A stretch of 64,000 nucleotides of DNA from Flavobacterium sp. NRK F7 (GTDB lineage Bacteria > Bacteroidota > Bacteroidia > Flavobacteriales > Flavobacteriaceae): positions 507,079 through 571,078 of the forward strand of contig NZ_JAMXLB010000001.1 of assembly GCF_024054195.1 (NCBI RefSeq), read 5' to 3'. Position numbers and translations under genes: made by a program. The notes beneath the pieces were generated by a model. The model ran no database searches, was not told the DNA's origin, and saw only the letters and a program-made list of their open reading frames with translations. Numbering within the stretch: the first letter of the stretch is position 1; every line of letters starts with the position of its first letter. Below are positions 25,194 through 33,476 of this stretch, one piece after another.

Positions 25194-27932
25194 TTATTCT
25201 ACAACTAATTTAGCTGTATAAAGTTTTCTTGAATGGATTTTTATGATATACACCCCTTTAGCCAAATCTTGAGTGATTAAAGAATATTTATTGTTGTTAA
25301 TATTATGGGTTTTGTATAATAATTTACCTTGTAAATCAAATAATTCGATAGCATCTATTGGATAATCACATTGTAAGATAGTTTTCTTTTGGTTATTTGC
25401 TGGATTAGGAAACATACTAATACCTTTATCGATAGCAAAGGCCTCTTTATCCAAAGTCCCCATCATTTGAAAAGAAACACGATTAGAGACTTCGTTGTAA
25501 GAATCATTAGTAAACATTACTATATAATAATTACCTGCTGTAGAAGGCATATTTTCTGGAGTTATGGTTGCGCTACCTTCAGCGACACCATTAAAATACT
25601 GATAGCTTATTAAAGGATCACTATTGGGATTATCTCCTTCGTTATAAATACCCAACCAATCTTTTACAATTCCTGGTGCATCTGTCCAAGAAGCGTTTAT
25701 TTGTTCTCCTAAATCATAGACAGGGCTATCAATCCATAGTTCTGTTACCAAATCACCAACTTTAAAAAAGACCTTTTCACCAATAGCATTATAACTATCT
25801 TGAATATAATACTGGGCGTAATAATAGCCCTTTGGCAAATTACTAAACGTTTTAGTACCATTTGTTGTTGTTACATATTGCCAAGCAGCAGCAGGTGCAT
25901 CTCCTGCATCGATTCCCATTTTATAAATACCCATCCAGTCATTTGCAAGGTTTGGCCCATTGATAAACGAAATAACAACCTCTTCTCCTACAGCATATTC
26001 TTCTAGATTAGAAGTTAAAACAGGAATAGCACCGACATAAAAATAGACTCTATCAGCAACTTCTGTATACCCATCATTTTCAAATACTGCTGCAAAATAA
26101 CGACCACTTTGAGTTAATCCAGAAGTAAAGTTGACTGTACCTGTTGAAGTACCATTTGTATATTGCCACATTTGAGAAGCTGGTCCACCAGGTGTTTGGC
26201 CGTCTTTATAAATGCCAATCCAAGTATCATTCGCTGCTGGTACATTTACATAATTCACTGCGATGGCTTGGTTATTTGCATAGGTGAATGTTGGGCTGTC
26301 GATTGTAATTTCAGGGTTAGCAACATTACTGTTAATAATTTCAAAAGTAACAACATCGCTCCAATCAGACCATTCTAAATTTCGATCACGATAACGAAGT
26401 CTGGCATAATGAGTACCATTATCTAACGAATTAGACAGAATATTAATTTTGGTTATATCCACTCCTAAATTAATATTTACAGTAGAATCGGTTTGTGTAG
26501 CATATTTACCGAATAGATTTTCATAATCGCGATAATATTCTTTCTCTAACGTATTGAAATCATTAAACTTAGAAATTTGAAATTGAGATGTATTTAAGAG
26601 TTCGTTTTCAGAAGTTGCAAAGTCGCTACCGTCTAGTACGATTGGCAATTCTATAGGTTGTGAAAAAACATTGGTTATACTTGGTTTTTCAGGAGCATTT
26701 TTATTTTTGTAGCGATGAAAAGTATCCATCAACTGGTTGTTTTTCCATCTAAAGATACTTCCAATGGAATAGCTTTCCACATCCATTTTCCCATTGATTA
26801 CATCGATATCAACAATTTGATACATCCAATTACTGATTGTTTTTTGTACATCTTCAAAATCTTGTTCCGTAGACATTGACCAATATTGATCCCAAGCTGT
26901 TCCACCAGAGATAATTTGATAGGCTTGAGCATTTTTTAATTGTCCTCTATGATACAAATGATGGTGTGCTCCAATGTGCATAATGTATTTATCTGAAGTA
27001 GTTAAAAGAGGAACAGCAGTTTGTCTTACCCAATTAGATATATCTCCTACATATTGTTCTGCTTGATAGGGACGATGGCTTAAAGAAAAAATCCAATCAA
27101 CAGTTGTGTCATTTTCAGCTGCAGCAAGCACTTGTTGCAACCAAGCATATTGAGTGGCTCCTGTATGTTCTGAACTCATACTAATAAACAACACATTCCC
27201 AGCTTGTTGGGCATAATAATTTTCGGTATTAGAAGAAATGCCTTGGTAAGACAGTTCACTCATAAAAAAATGACTGTAATACGAATTCATTCCAAGAGTA
27301 CCATAGGTTTCGTGATTACCAACTGTAGTTTGAATTGGAATATTACCTGATAAACCCCTATTCTTTTTAAAATGTACATTTTCGTAGTGATCCAAAGTAC
27401 CAACATCTACTTGGTCACCCACCATAAAAGTCATGGCGATATTATCATCAGGAGATAGTGCATCTCCCCATTTTTCTTTAATCTTTCGCTTTGCAGCTGA
27501 CACTAACGAATCATAACGTGGTTCATTTTTTAATTGATTATCCCCCATAATTAAGAAACGAATATGACCATCAGCGGTAGCAGCTTCACCAGGATTTGGC
27601 AATGTTTTAAAAGAATACACTGCCGATTCGCTAGAACCCGTTCTAATTTTATAGTAATATTTTGTATTAGGTGTTAAATTAGTCAATTTAGCAGAATGAT
27701 AGTAGTAATTTCCAGGATAACCAGAATCGGTAAAAATATTGGTGTTACCCGTTAACGTTACATTTAAGTTTGTGGTATCTAAACCATATTCAACAATAGT
27801 TTCAGAATTGGCATTGGTTTTCCAACTCACATAAATTGAATTTGGAGTTACATTTTGCAGATACGGATACACTATTTGAGAGAATCCTGAAAAAGTGAAT
27901 AAGAAGAAAAATAAGAAAGTAGTTTTTTTCAT
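25194..27932 (-). CDS. Secreted purple acid phosphatase-like metallophosphoesterase with T9SS sorting domain
   Basis: A 912-residue secreted protein with signal peptide MKKTTFLFFFLFTFSGFSQ; the ATG at 27932 fits that peptide. A purple acid phosphatase-type N-terminal fibronectin-like domain ('NVTPNSIYVSWKTN') precedes a phosphoesterase domain with 'GDNQLKNEPRYD', 'VGDQVDVGTLDHY', 'VGNHETYG', 'SLSHRPY' and 'GAHHHLYHR'. Then come a further beta domain and three homologous repeats of about 90 residues marked 'DTWIGIY', 'DWMGIY' and 'DWLGIY'. The C-terminus ('MFPNPANNQKKT' to 'KLVVE') is a type A T9SS sorting domain, so the protein should be exported by the T9SS. It probably releases phosphate from external esters. 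Confidence 0.9.
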   Translation of the reverse strand: MKKTTFLFFFLFTFSGFSQIVYPYLQNVTPNSIYVSWKTNANSETIVEYGLDTTNLNVTLTGNTNIFTDSGYPGNYYYHSAKLTNLTPNTKYYYKIRTGSSESAVYSFKTLPNPGEAATADGHIRFLIMGDNQLKNEPRYDSLVSAAKRKIKEKWGDALSPDDNIAMTFMVGDQVDVGTLDHYENVHFKKNRGLSGNIPIQTTVGNHETYGTLGMNSYYSHFFMSELSYQGISSNTENYYAQQAGNVLFISMSSEHTGATQYAWLQQVLAAAENDTTVDWIFSLSHRPYQAEQYVGDISNWVRQTAVPLLTTSDKYIMHIGAHHHLYHRGQLKNAQAYQIISGGTAWDQYWSMSTEQDFEDVQKTISNWMYQIVDIDVINGKMDVESYSIGSIFRWKNNQLMDTFHRYKNKNAPEKPSITNVFSQPIELPIVLDGSDFATSENELLNTSQFQISKFNDFNTLEKEYYRDYENLFGKYATQTDSTVNINLGVDITKINILSNSLDNGTHYARLRYRDRNLEWSDWSDVVTFEIINSNVANPEITIDSPTFTYANNQAIAVNYVNVPAANDTWIGIYKDGQTPGGPASQMWQYTNGTSTGTVNFTSGLTQSGRYFAAVFENDGYTEVADRVYFYVGAIPVLTSNLEEYAVGEEVVISFINGPNLANDWMGIYKMGIDAGDAPAAAWQYVTTTNGTKTFSNLPKGYYYAQYYIQDSYNAIGEKVFFKVGDLVTELWIDSPVYDLGEQINASWTDAPGIVKDWLGIYNEGDNPNSDPLISYQYFNGVAEGSATITPENMPSTAGNYYIVMFTNDSYNEVSNRVSFQMMGTLDKEAFAIDKGISMFPNPANNQKKTILQCDYPIDAIELFDLQGKLLYKTHNINNNKYSLITQDLAKGVYIIKIHSRKLYTAKLVVE

Positions 27933-28062
27933 AATAGTTTGCTTTTTTAGCTCTAGCAAAACTAAATCCATCCTTCTTTTTGTTTGTTTTCTAAAAGTTA
28001 TCTAATAATAAAACTTAGATTAGAAAATGGTTATGATTGTTAAATGTAGGTTAATCCCAAAA

Positions 28063-28956
28063 CTAAAAAAATCCTTTCATCTTGTTCAAGACCTCATCCA
28101 AAACCGAATTGAGCGCATCATTTTTTCTTGAGAGCATATATACCGAAGTACTTGGCATTTTAGAACTATCCCAAAGCATTTGAATATTACCTTCGTTTAT
28201 AAAAGCTTTGGCATTGATATTCCAAACGATTGCTAAACCCGTATTCCTAGACAATGCTGTAAGCAATTCATTTTCAGAAGGAATGATATAATTTGAAATT
28301 AATGTGGGTCGTTTTTTATCAAAGACATGTAACCAAAATAATTTCACATGCGGAATACGTGCATCATAGTTGTACCATTTTTGTTGGTTCAACCATTGCT
28401 CTACAGTACTAAAGTTTTCCTCTTCTATTTCCTTTTTACAAAGAGTTATATCTAAATCAAGGCTTGCAACAATAATTTGTTTCATGGTACCCAATTCTTT
28501 TTGAATGGTATCGAAGGTGTCAAATTTCTTGGTTACTATTGCAAAATCTACCTTTTTTGCATCTACTAATTGAAATAATTCGTCATTTTCTGCAAATGTG
28601 AAATCGATAAATTCAAAATGAGACAATAATTGGTTCCCAATGCTTAAAAACAAATGCTTCGAGATGCCAACAGAAACCAATTGATTGGAGTTGAAAGCTT
28701 TTTCTCGAAATCCGTTTTCTACATTTTCTAATCGATCCAAAGCTTCAATAATGAGATTATTGAGTAGTTTGGCATACTCTGTAGGCTCCACTCCTTTCGA
28801 TTTTCTGTTGAATAGTTTATACCCAACATGTGCTTCTAACATGGCGATTTGCTGACTTACTGCGGGTTGACTAATAAACAATTCTTTGGCAGCGTTCGAA
28901 AAATTACCATTTTTATATACCGATTTAAAAGTCCGATACCATTCTAAGTTAACCAT
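28063..28956 (-). CDS. LysR-family transcriptional regulator
   Basis: This 297-residue regulator has the N-terminal winged helix 'FSNAAKELFISQPAVSQQIAMLE' (about residues 19-41) followed by 'LFNRKSKGVEPT', then a periplasmic-binding-fold effector domain. It is divergent from the DJ-1-like lipoprotein and the iron-dependent alcohol dehydrogenase. LysR proteins commonly control the adjacent divergent operon, and a 22-bp palindrome lies between the two starts. The effector is unknown; an aldehyde or electrophile signal would fit the neighbours. Confidence 0.92.
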   Translation of the reverse strand: MVNLEWYRTFKSVYKNGNFSNAAKELFISQPAVSQQIAMLEAHVGYKLFNRKSKGVEPTEYAKLLNNLIIEALDRLENVENGFREKAFNSNQLVSVGISKHLFLSIGNQLLSHFEFIDFTFAENDELFQLVDAKKVDFAIVTKKFDTFDTIQKELGTMKQIIVASLDLDITLCKKEIEEENFSTVEQWLNQQKWYNYDARIPHVKLFWLHVFDKKRPTLISNYIIPSENELLTALSRNTGLAIVWNINAKAFINEGNIQMLWDSSKMPSTSVYMLSRKNDALNSVLDEVLNKMKGFF

Positions 28957-28976
28957 GATATAAAATTATTTATCAC

Positions 28977-28998
28977 AAAAATAATTTAAATTATTTTT
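28977..28998. promoter_or_regulatory. Palindrome in the LysR divergent promoter region
   Basis: A perfect 22-bp AT-only palindrome, AAAAATAATTT followed by its complement, lies 20 bases upstream of the LysR start codon. It also sits 20 bases before the -7 element of the divergent gene. This is the expected position of a LysR operator, but AT-only palindromes also occur by chance in such DNA. Confidence 0.45.
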
Positions 28999-29017
28999 AC
29001 TAATACCATTTTAGTTG

Positions 29018-29025
29018 TAATTTTG
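29018..29025 (+). promoter_or_regulatory. Bacteroidota-type -7 element for the DJ-1/alcohol dehydrogenase unit
   Basis: TAATTTTG matches TAnnTTTG and ends 18 bases before the ATG at 29044, supporting the lipoprotein start rather than the TTG at 29023. Confidence 0.5.
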
Positions 29026-29043
29026 ATAAAAAATTTAAAAAAT

Positions 29044-29829
29044 ATGAAACATATACTTGCTACCATATTGGTAATTTTAAGCTTGGGTTGTAAAGAAAAA
29101 GAAACAACACCTCAAGAAGAAACAACAGTACAAACAACAAAAAAAGAAACCATGAAAAAAGTATTATTTGTATTAACCAGTCATGAAGATTTGGGTAATA
29201 CAGGAGAAAAAACAGGATTTTGGATTGAAGAATTTGTAGCACCATATTATGAATTAGCCGATCAAGGAGTGGAAATTACTTTAGCTTCGCCAAAAGGAGG
29301 ACAACCTCCAATTGACCCAAGAAGTTCAGATCCTTCAAATGCTACCGAAGACACCAAACGTTTTGATAAAGACGAAGCGTTACAAAAAAAATTAGCGCAT
29401 ACACTTCCCTTAACAGAGGTGAACCAGGCTGATTATGATGCTGTTTTTTATCCAGGTGGACATGGTCCTCTTTGGGACTTAGCTTCAAGTGAAATTTCTC
29501 AAAAACTGATTACTTCATTTTATACCAATAACAAACCTATTGCATTTGTTTGTCATGCACCAGGCGTTTTAAAAGACGTGAAAGTAAATGGTGATTATTT
29601 AGTAAAAGGCAAAAAAGTAACTGGATTTACCAATTCGGAAGAAGAAGCTGTAGGCTTAACCGATGTAGTTCCTTTCCTTTTAGAAGATGCTTTACAAGAA
29701 GATGGCGCACTTTATAGCAAAGGAGATAATTGGGCACCTTATGCAGTAGAAGACGGTTTATTGATTACTGGACAAAATCCGGCTTCATCAAAATTAGTCG
29801 CTCAAAAATTATTACATCAATTAAATTAA
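29044..29829 (+). CDS. DJ-1/PfpI-family lipoprotein (glyoxalase III-like)
   Basis: About 261 residues. The N-terminus MKHILATILVILSLGC is a lipoprotein signal with Cys near residue 16. The DJ-1/PfpI domain follows: 'KVLFVLTSHEDLG', 'GFWIEEFVAPYYEL', 'YPGGHGPLWDLA', and the nucleophilic Cys in 'AFVCHAPGVL'. Closest architecture is the Hsp31-like class that removes glyoxals or sulfonic and carbonyl stress compounds. An internal ATG at about 29152 would give a cytoplasmic form; both could be made. It is followed seven bases later by an alcohol dehydrogenase gene, which suggests joint aldehyde detoxification. Confidence 0.88.
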   Translation: MKHILATILVILSLGCKEKETTPQEETTVQTTKKETMKKVLFVLTSHEDLGNTGEKTGFWIEEFVAPYYELADQGVEITLASPKGGQPPIDPRSSDPSNATEDTKRFDKDEALQKKLAHTLPLTEVNQADYDAVFYPGGHGPLWDLASSEISQKLITSFYTNNKPIAFVCHAPGVLKDVKVNGDYLVKGKKVTGFTNSEEEAVGLTDVVPFLLEDALQEDGALYSKGDNWAPYAVEDGLLITGQNPASSKLVAQKLLHQLN

Positions 29830-29836
29830 GTTACAA

Positions 29837-31015
29837 ATGCAAAATTTTGAATTATATAACCCTGTAAATTATGTATTTGGTAAAGGCCAAATAGAAAAAT
29901 TAAAAAATTTAGTTCCAGAGAACACCAAAATATTAATCGCCTATGGAGGGGGAAGTATTTTTAAAAACGGTGTTTATGATCAGGTAAAAGCCGCTTTATC
30001 CAAATCATTTGAAGCTAACCATATAGTAGAATTTGGAGGTATTGAACCCAATCCAAGATACGAAACCTTAATGAAAGCCGTTGCTCTTATTCGTAAAGAA
30101 GAAATTGGTTTTATCCTTGCTGTAGGAGGTGGAAGTGTTATTGATGGTGTGAAGTTTATTTCAGCAGCTGTACATTATGAAGGTGATGCAGCAGATATCT
30201 TAAGAAAACGCATTTTATTTAAAGACGTTTCACAAGTAATCCCTTTTGGAACTGTATTAACATTACCAGCTACTGGTTCCGAAATGAATTCAGGAGCCGT
30301 GGTTACGATTGAAGCCACACAAGAGAAATTGACATTGGGGGGAAGTGCTTTATTCCCGATCTTTTCCATTGTTGACCCAACCGTTATTACTTCTTTACCA
30401 AAAAGACAATTACAAAACGGAGTCATTGATGCTTTTACACATGTAATGGAACAATACTTAACCTATCCTCATGATGCGATGCTTCAAGATCGAATTGCAG
30501 AAGGTATTTTACAAACCTTAATAGAAATTGGTCCAGATGTAGTAGAAAATCCATCCGATTATAAATTAGCCTCCAATTTTGTTTGGAGTGCCACTATGGC
30601 ATTGAATGGATTGATTCAAAAAGGAGTGCCATCCGACTGGGCAACTCACATGATTGGACATGAATTGACTGCGTTATATGAAATTGATCATGCTCGTACT
30701 TTGGCGATTATTGGTCCCAATTTATACCGTGTGATGTTTGACACCAAAAAAGAAAAATTAGCACAATATGGTAAACGTGTATGGAATCTTACAGGAGATT
30801 CTACTGAAGCGATTGCAGAAGAAGCGATTGAAAAAACGGTAGCTTTTTTCCATACTATGGGAATGAAAACTAAGATTTCAGAAAACACCGATAATTATGA
30901 AAACACAGCCGACTTTATCGTGAATCGATTTGAAGAGAGAGGTTGGAAAGCTATGGGTGAAAAACAGAATATTACTCCAGAAAAAGTAAGAGAAATAGTA
31001 GAAATGAGTTACTAA
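29837..31015 (+). CDS. Iron-containing alcohol dehydrogenase (YqhD/butanol dehydrogenase type)
   Basis: This 392-residue cytoplasmic enzyme has the group III alcohol dehydrogenase layout: an N-terminal NAD(P)-binding half ('ILIAYGGGSIF', 'ILAVGGGSVIDGVKF') and a metal-binding half. The metal ligands are Asp and His in 'DAFTHVMEQYL' and His residues in 'THMIGHELTAL' and 'EIDHARTLAI'. YqhD-like members reduce short aldehydes with NADPH. Context with the DJ-1-like protein and a LysR regulator supports a carbonyl-stress role. It is the last gene of the unit, with a terminator right after it. Confidence 0.94.
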   Translation: MQNFELYNPVNYVFGKGQIEKLKNLVPENTKILIAYGGGSIFKNGVYDQVKAALSKSFEANHIVEFGGIEPNPRYETLMKAVALIRKEEIGFILAVGGGSVIDGVKFISAAVHYEGDAADILRKRILFKDVSQVIPFGTVLTLPATGSEMNSGAVVTIEATQEKLTLGGSALFPIFSIVDPTVITSLPKRQLQNGVIDAFTHVMEQYLTYPHDAMLQDRIAEGILQTLIEIGPDVVENPSDYKLASNFVWSATMALNGLIQKGVPSDWATHMIGHELTALYEIDHARTLAIIGPNLYRVMFDTKKEKLAQYGKRVWNLTGDSTEAIAEEAIEKTVAFFHTMGMKTKISENTDNYENTADFIVNRFEERGWKAMGEKQNITPEKVREIVEMSY

Positions 31016-31034
31016 ACAATTTCATTTCTTTACA

Positions 31035-31071
31035 AAAAAAGCCAGATGTAAACCGTTCATCTGGCTTTTTT
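31035..31071 (+). terminator. Rho-independent terminator after the alcohol dehydrogenase
   Basis: A perfect 14-bp stem (AAAAAAGCCAGATG / CATCTGGCTTTTTT) with a 9-base loop lies 19 bases after the stop codon. Confidence 0.9.
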
Positions 31072-31134
31072 ATCTTATCAACTGAAAAAATAAAAATACT
31101 TATTTCTAAGTATTTTTAAATGATTGTCATTTTT

Positions 31135-31142
31135 TATATTTG
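31135..31142 (+). promoter_or_regulatory. Bacteroidota-type -7 element before the protease pair
   Basis: TATATTTG matches TAnnTTTG and lies 55 bases before the ATG at 31198. The leader is long and AT-rich, with no other recognisable structure. Confidence 0.45.
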
Positions 31143-31197
31143 TTTTAAGCTCTTGAATGCGAGTTATTTTAAAAAAACAACAAACAAATAAATAATT

Positions 31198-32364
31198 ATG
31201 ACAAATTCATTAAGTTTTGACAAAACCTTGATGACTTCCTTGGAGACAAAGATAAAAGTCGAAAAATGGAAAGAATCATTAGATGCTTACAAAGCCGATC
31301 AGTACAAAGCGTCATTTTTAACACTTTTAGATTATATCGACACCGATATAAGAAAGCAGTATGGGAATGCCACTGAAACTTCTTTTAAAATTCCACATGG
31401 ATCGATTGTCGTTGAAATCGAAATAACCGACACCCTATTACAAATTAAAGCTCCTTTTTTAAAAGTAGGGAATACACATAAAATACCTGTTTTTAGAAGA
31501 ATTGCAGAGATCAATTTTTCCCCCTTAAATTTAGCTCAAATTCGTTATCATAATGACGAATTAGACTTTTATTACGAAGCGCCTTTGCATTTGTGTGAAC
31601 CGTACAAAATTTATTATGTTTTAGAAGAGATTTGTCATAAAGCAGATAATTATGATGACGAATTTAAAGCTGCTTTTGATGTAGACTCATTACACGAACC
31701 TAAAATAACTCCTTACAGCTCAGAAGTTTTAGAAACCATTTGGAGTACATTTAACCGATTAATTGCAGAAGCGGAGCAGTATTTTGAATATTTTGATAGA
31801 GAGCGAATGAGTTATTTTAATTGGGATGTAATTAATATTACACTAAAAAAAATAGACTATTGTATGTCTCCTCAAGGCAAATTACGAACAGATGTAGAGC
31901 GAGAAATTGTTAATTTGAGTTCGCAAGACAGTATTACCATTAAAATTCAAAAAGGAAAGCAGTTTTTACAAAGTTTAAAAGCCCTTTCAAAAGAAGCATT
32001 ATTAGAAGATTTTTATATTGCAGAAACTTTTATCCCTATCAAATCGAGAAGTGAAATTGAGCATTTAAAGAAGAATTTAGAACATACTTTAAAAGTAGCT
32101 AGCGAAGAAATTCATAAAGGAGATCAAATTGGTGCGACCTTTACCTTACTTCTAAGTTTTTACGACATGTTGTATTACAATATGGTTCCTAAAGAAGTAT
32201 ATGCAAAAACACAAACTACTTTGGAACAAGCAGCGAATCAACCTTGGAAAGAAGCAGCAAGCCTCTTATTTAAAGGGATGACTGCCATTATGAACGAACA
32301 AGAGTTGCCTTTTCAAGCGGAACAACCTAAGAAAAAAGGCTTTTTTTCCAACTTATTTAACTAA
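31198..32364 (+). CDS. Unknown cytoplasmic protein paired with a serine protease
   Basis: This 388-residue protein has no signal peptide or membrane segment. The first 160 residues ('KIPHGSIVVEIEITDTLLQIKAPFLKVG' across about 65-92, 'RRIAEINFSPLNLAQIRYHNDELDFYYEA') have the feel of a YbjN/type III chaperone-like alpha-beta fold. The rest is helical, with several lysine- and glutamate-rich helices. It ends 'KKKGFFSNLFN', a basic-aromatic tail. The protease gene starts six bases after its stop, so the two form a unit. A chaperone or adaptor role for the protease is suggested by context only; I do not recognise the family. Confidence 0.6.
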   Translation: MTNSLSFDKTLMTSLETKIKVEKWKESLDAYKADQYKASFLTLLDYIDTDIRKQYGNATETSFKIPHGSIVVEIEITDTLLQIKAPFLKVGNTHKIPVFRRIAEINFSPLNLAQIRYHNDELDFYYEAPLHLCEPYKIYYVLEEICHKADNYDDEFKAAFDVDSLHEPKITPYSSEVLETIWSTFNRLIAEAEQYFEYFDRERMSYFNWDVINITLKKIDYCMSPQGKLRTDVEREIVNLSSQDSITIKIQKGKQFLQSLKALSKEALLEDFYIAETFIPIKSRSEIEHLKKNLEHTLKVASEEIHKGDQIGATFTLLLSFYDMLYYNMVPKEVYAKTQTTLEQAANQPWKEAASLLFKGMTAIMNEQELPFQAEQPKKKGFFSNLFN

Positions 32365-32370
32365 GAAATC

Positions 32371-33468
32371 ATGCAAACATTAGATAATCTTAAAAACGCT
32401 ACTTTTAAAATCCTTACTTCATCTTCAACAGGGAGTGGTTTTTATTTTAAAAACGAAGATATTATTATTACCAATCATCATGTGGTACAAGGCTATAAAA
32501 AAGTAGCTATTGAAGATGCCAATCAAAATAGAACTTTGGCAAAAGTAATTCTTATAAATCCAGACATTGACATTGCCGTTCTTAAAACAGAAGCGCCTCT
32601 AACTATTGAAGATTCGTTTTCAATCAACAGTTCCTTAACTTTAGCAACACGTCAAAAAGTATATGCTTTGGGATATCCATTTGGAATGCCATTTACGATT
32701 ACTGAAGGAATTATTTCCAATCCGGAACAGCATATGAACGGGAAGCATTTTGTACAAACGGATGCCGCTATTAATCCTGGTAATAGTGGTGGTCCATTGG
32801 TTACAGAAGAAGGCTTTTTAGTTGGGATTAATTCTTCCAAGTTCAACAATGCAGACAATATGGGTTTTGCCATTCCGGTAAAAGAAATTATTGCCGCAAT
32901 TGAGAGTGTAAGTTCGAATACCAACCATCAGTTTTCGTTGCAATGTCCTTCTTGTCATGCCTTAACATATGAACCAGTAGACTATTGTAATAATTGTGGT
33001 TCGCAATTACTAAAAGACGAGTTTATTGAAGAAGAATTAGGGGAATTAAGCAATTTTATTGAGCGTGCTATTTCAGAATTAGGTATCAATCCTATATTAA
33101 CAAGAGCCGGTTACGAATATTGGAATTACCATCAAGGAAGTTCAGAAATTCGTATTTTTATTTACAAAAGAGATTATCTGTATGTGACTTCGCCTATTAA
33201 TAGTATACCAAAAGAAAACTTATTGGATTTATATACCTATTTGATTTCAAGTAATCATAGTCCTTTTAAGTTAGGAATTTATCAAAATAACATTTTCATT
33301 TCTTATCGAGTGCATATTTCTGATATTTTTAAAGACGAAGCCAGTCAAAATAATGTAAAAGATAAGATTAAAGAATTAGCTTTAAAAGCAGATGAAATGG
33401 ATGATTATTTAGTAGATGAATTTAATTGTCCAATGTCTACCTATGCTAAAAAAGATTTAAGAAGATAA
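32371..33468 (+). CDS. Trypsin-like (S1C) serine protease with zinc ribbon, cytoplasmic
   Basis: This 365-residue protein starts with an HtrA-type protease domain: catalytic His in 'ITNHHVV', Asp in 'DIDIAVLKT', Ser in 'AAINPGNSGGPL'. No PDZ domain follows. Instead there is a zinc ribbon with Cys in 'LQCPSCHALTY' and 'DYCNNCGSQL' (about residues 190-215), then about 140 residues with an alpha-beta pattern ('EIRIFIYKRDYLYVTSPI') similar in style to the upstream protein's N-terminus. There is no signal peptide, so it should act in the cytoplasm, unlike DegP/DegQ. The targets are unknown. Confidence 0.85.
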   Translation: MQTLDNLKNATFKILTSSSTGSGFYFKNEDIIITNHHVVQGYKKVAIEDANQNRTLAKVILINPDIDIAVLKTEAPLTIEDSFSINSSLTLATRQKVYALGYPFGMPFTITEGIISNPEQHMNGKHFVQTDAAINPGNSGGPLVTEEGFLVGINSSKFNNADNMGFAIPVKEIIAAIESVSSNTNHQFSLQCPSCHALTYEPVDYCNNCGSQLLKDEFIEEELGELSNFIERAISELGINPILTRAGYEYWNYHQGSSEIRIFIYKRDYLYVTSPINSIPKENLLDLYTYLISSNHSPFKLGIYQNNIFISYRVHISDIFKDEASQNNVKDKIKELALKADEMDDYLVDEFNCPMSTYAKKDLRR

Positions 33469-33476
33469 CAATTATA

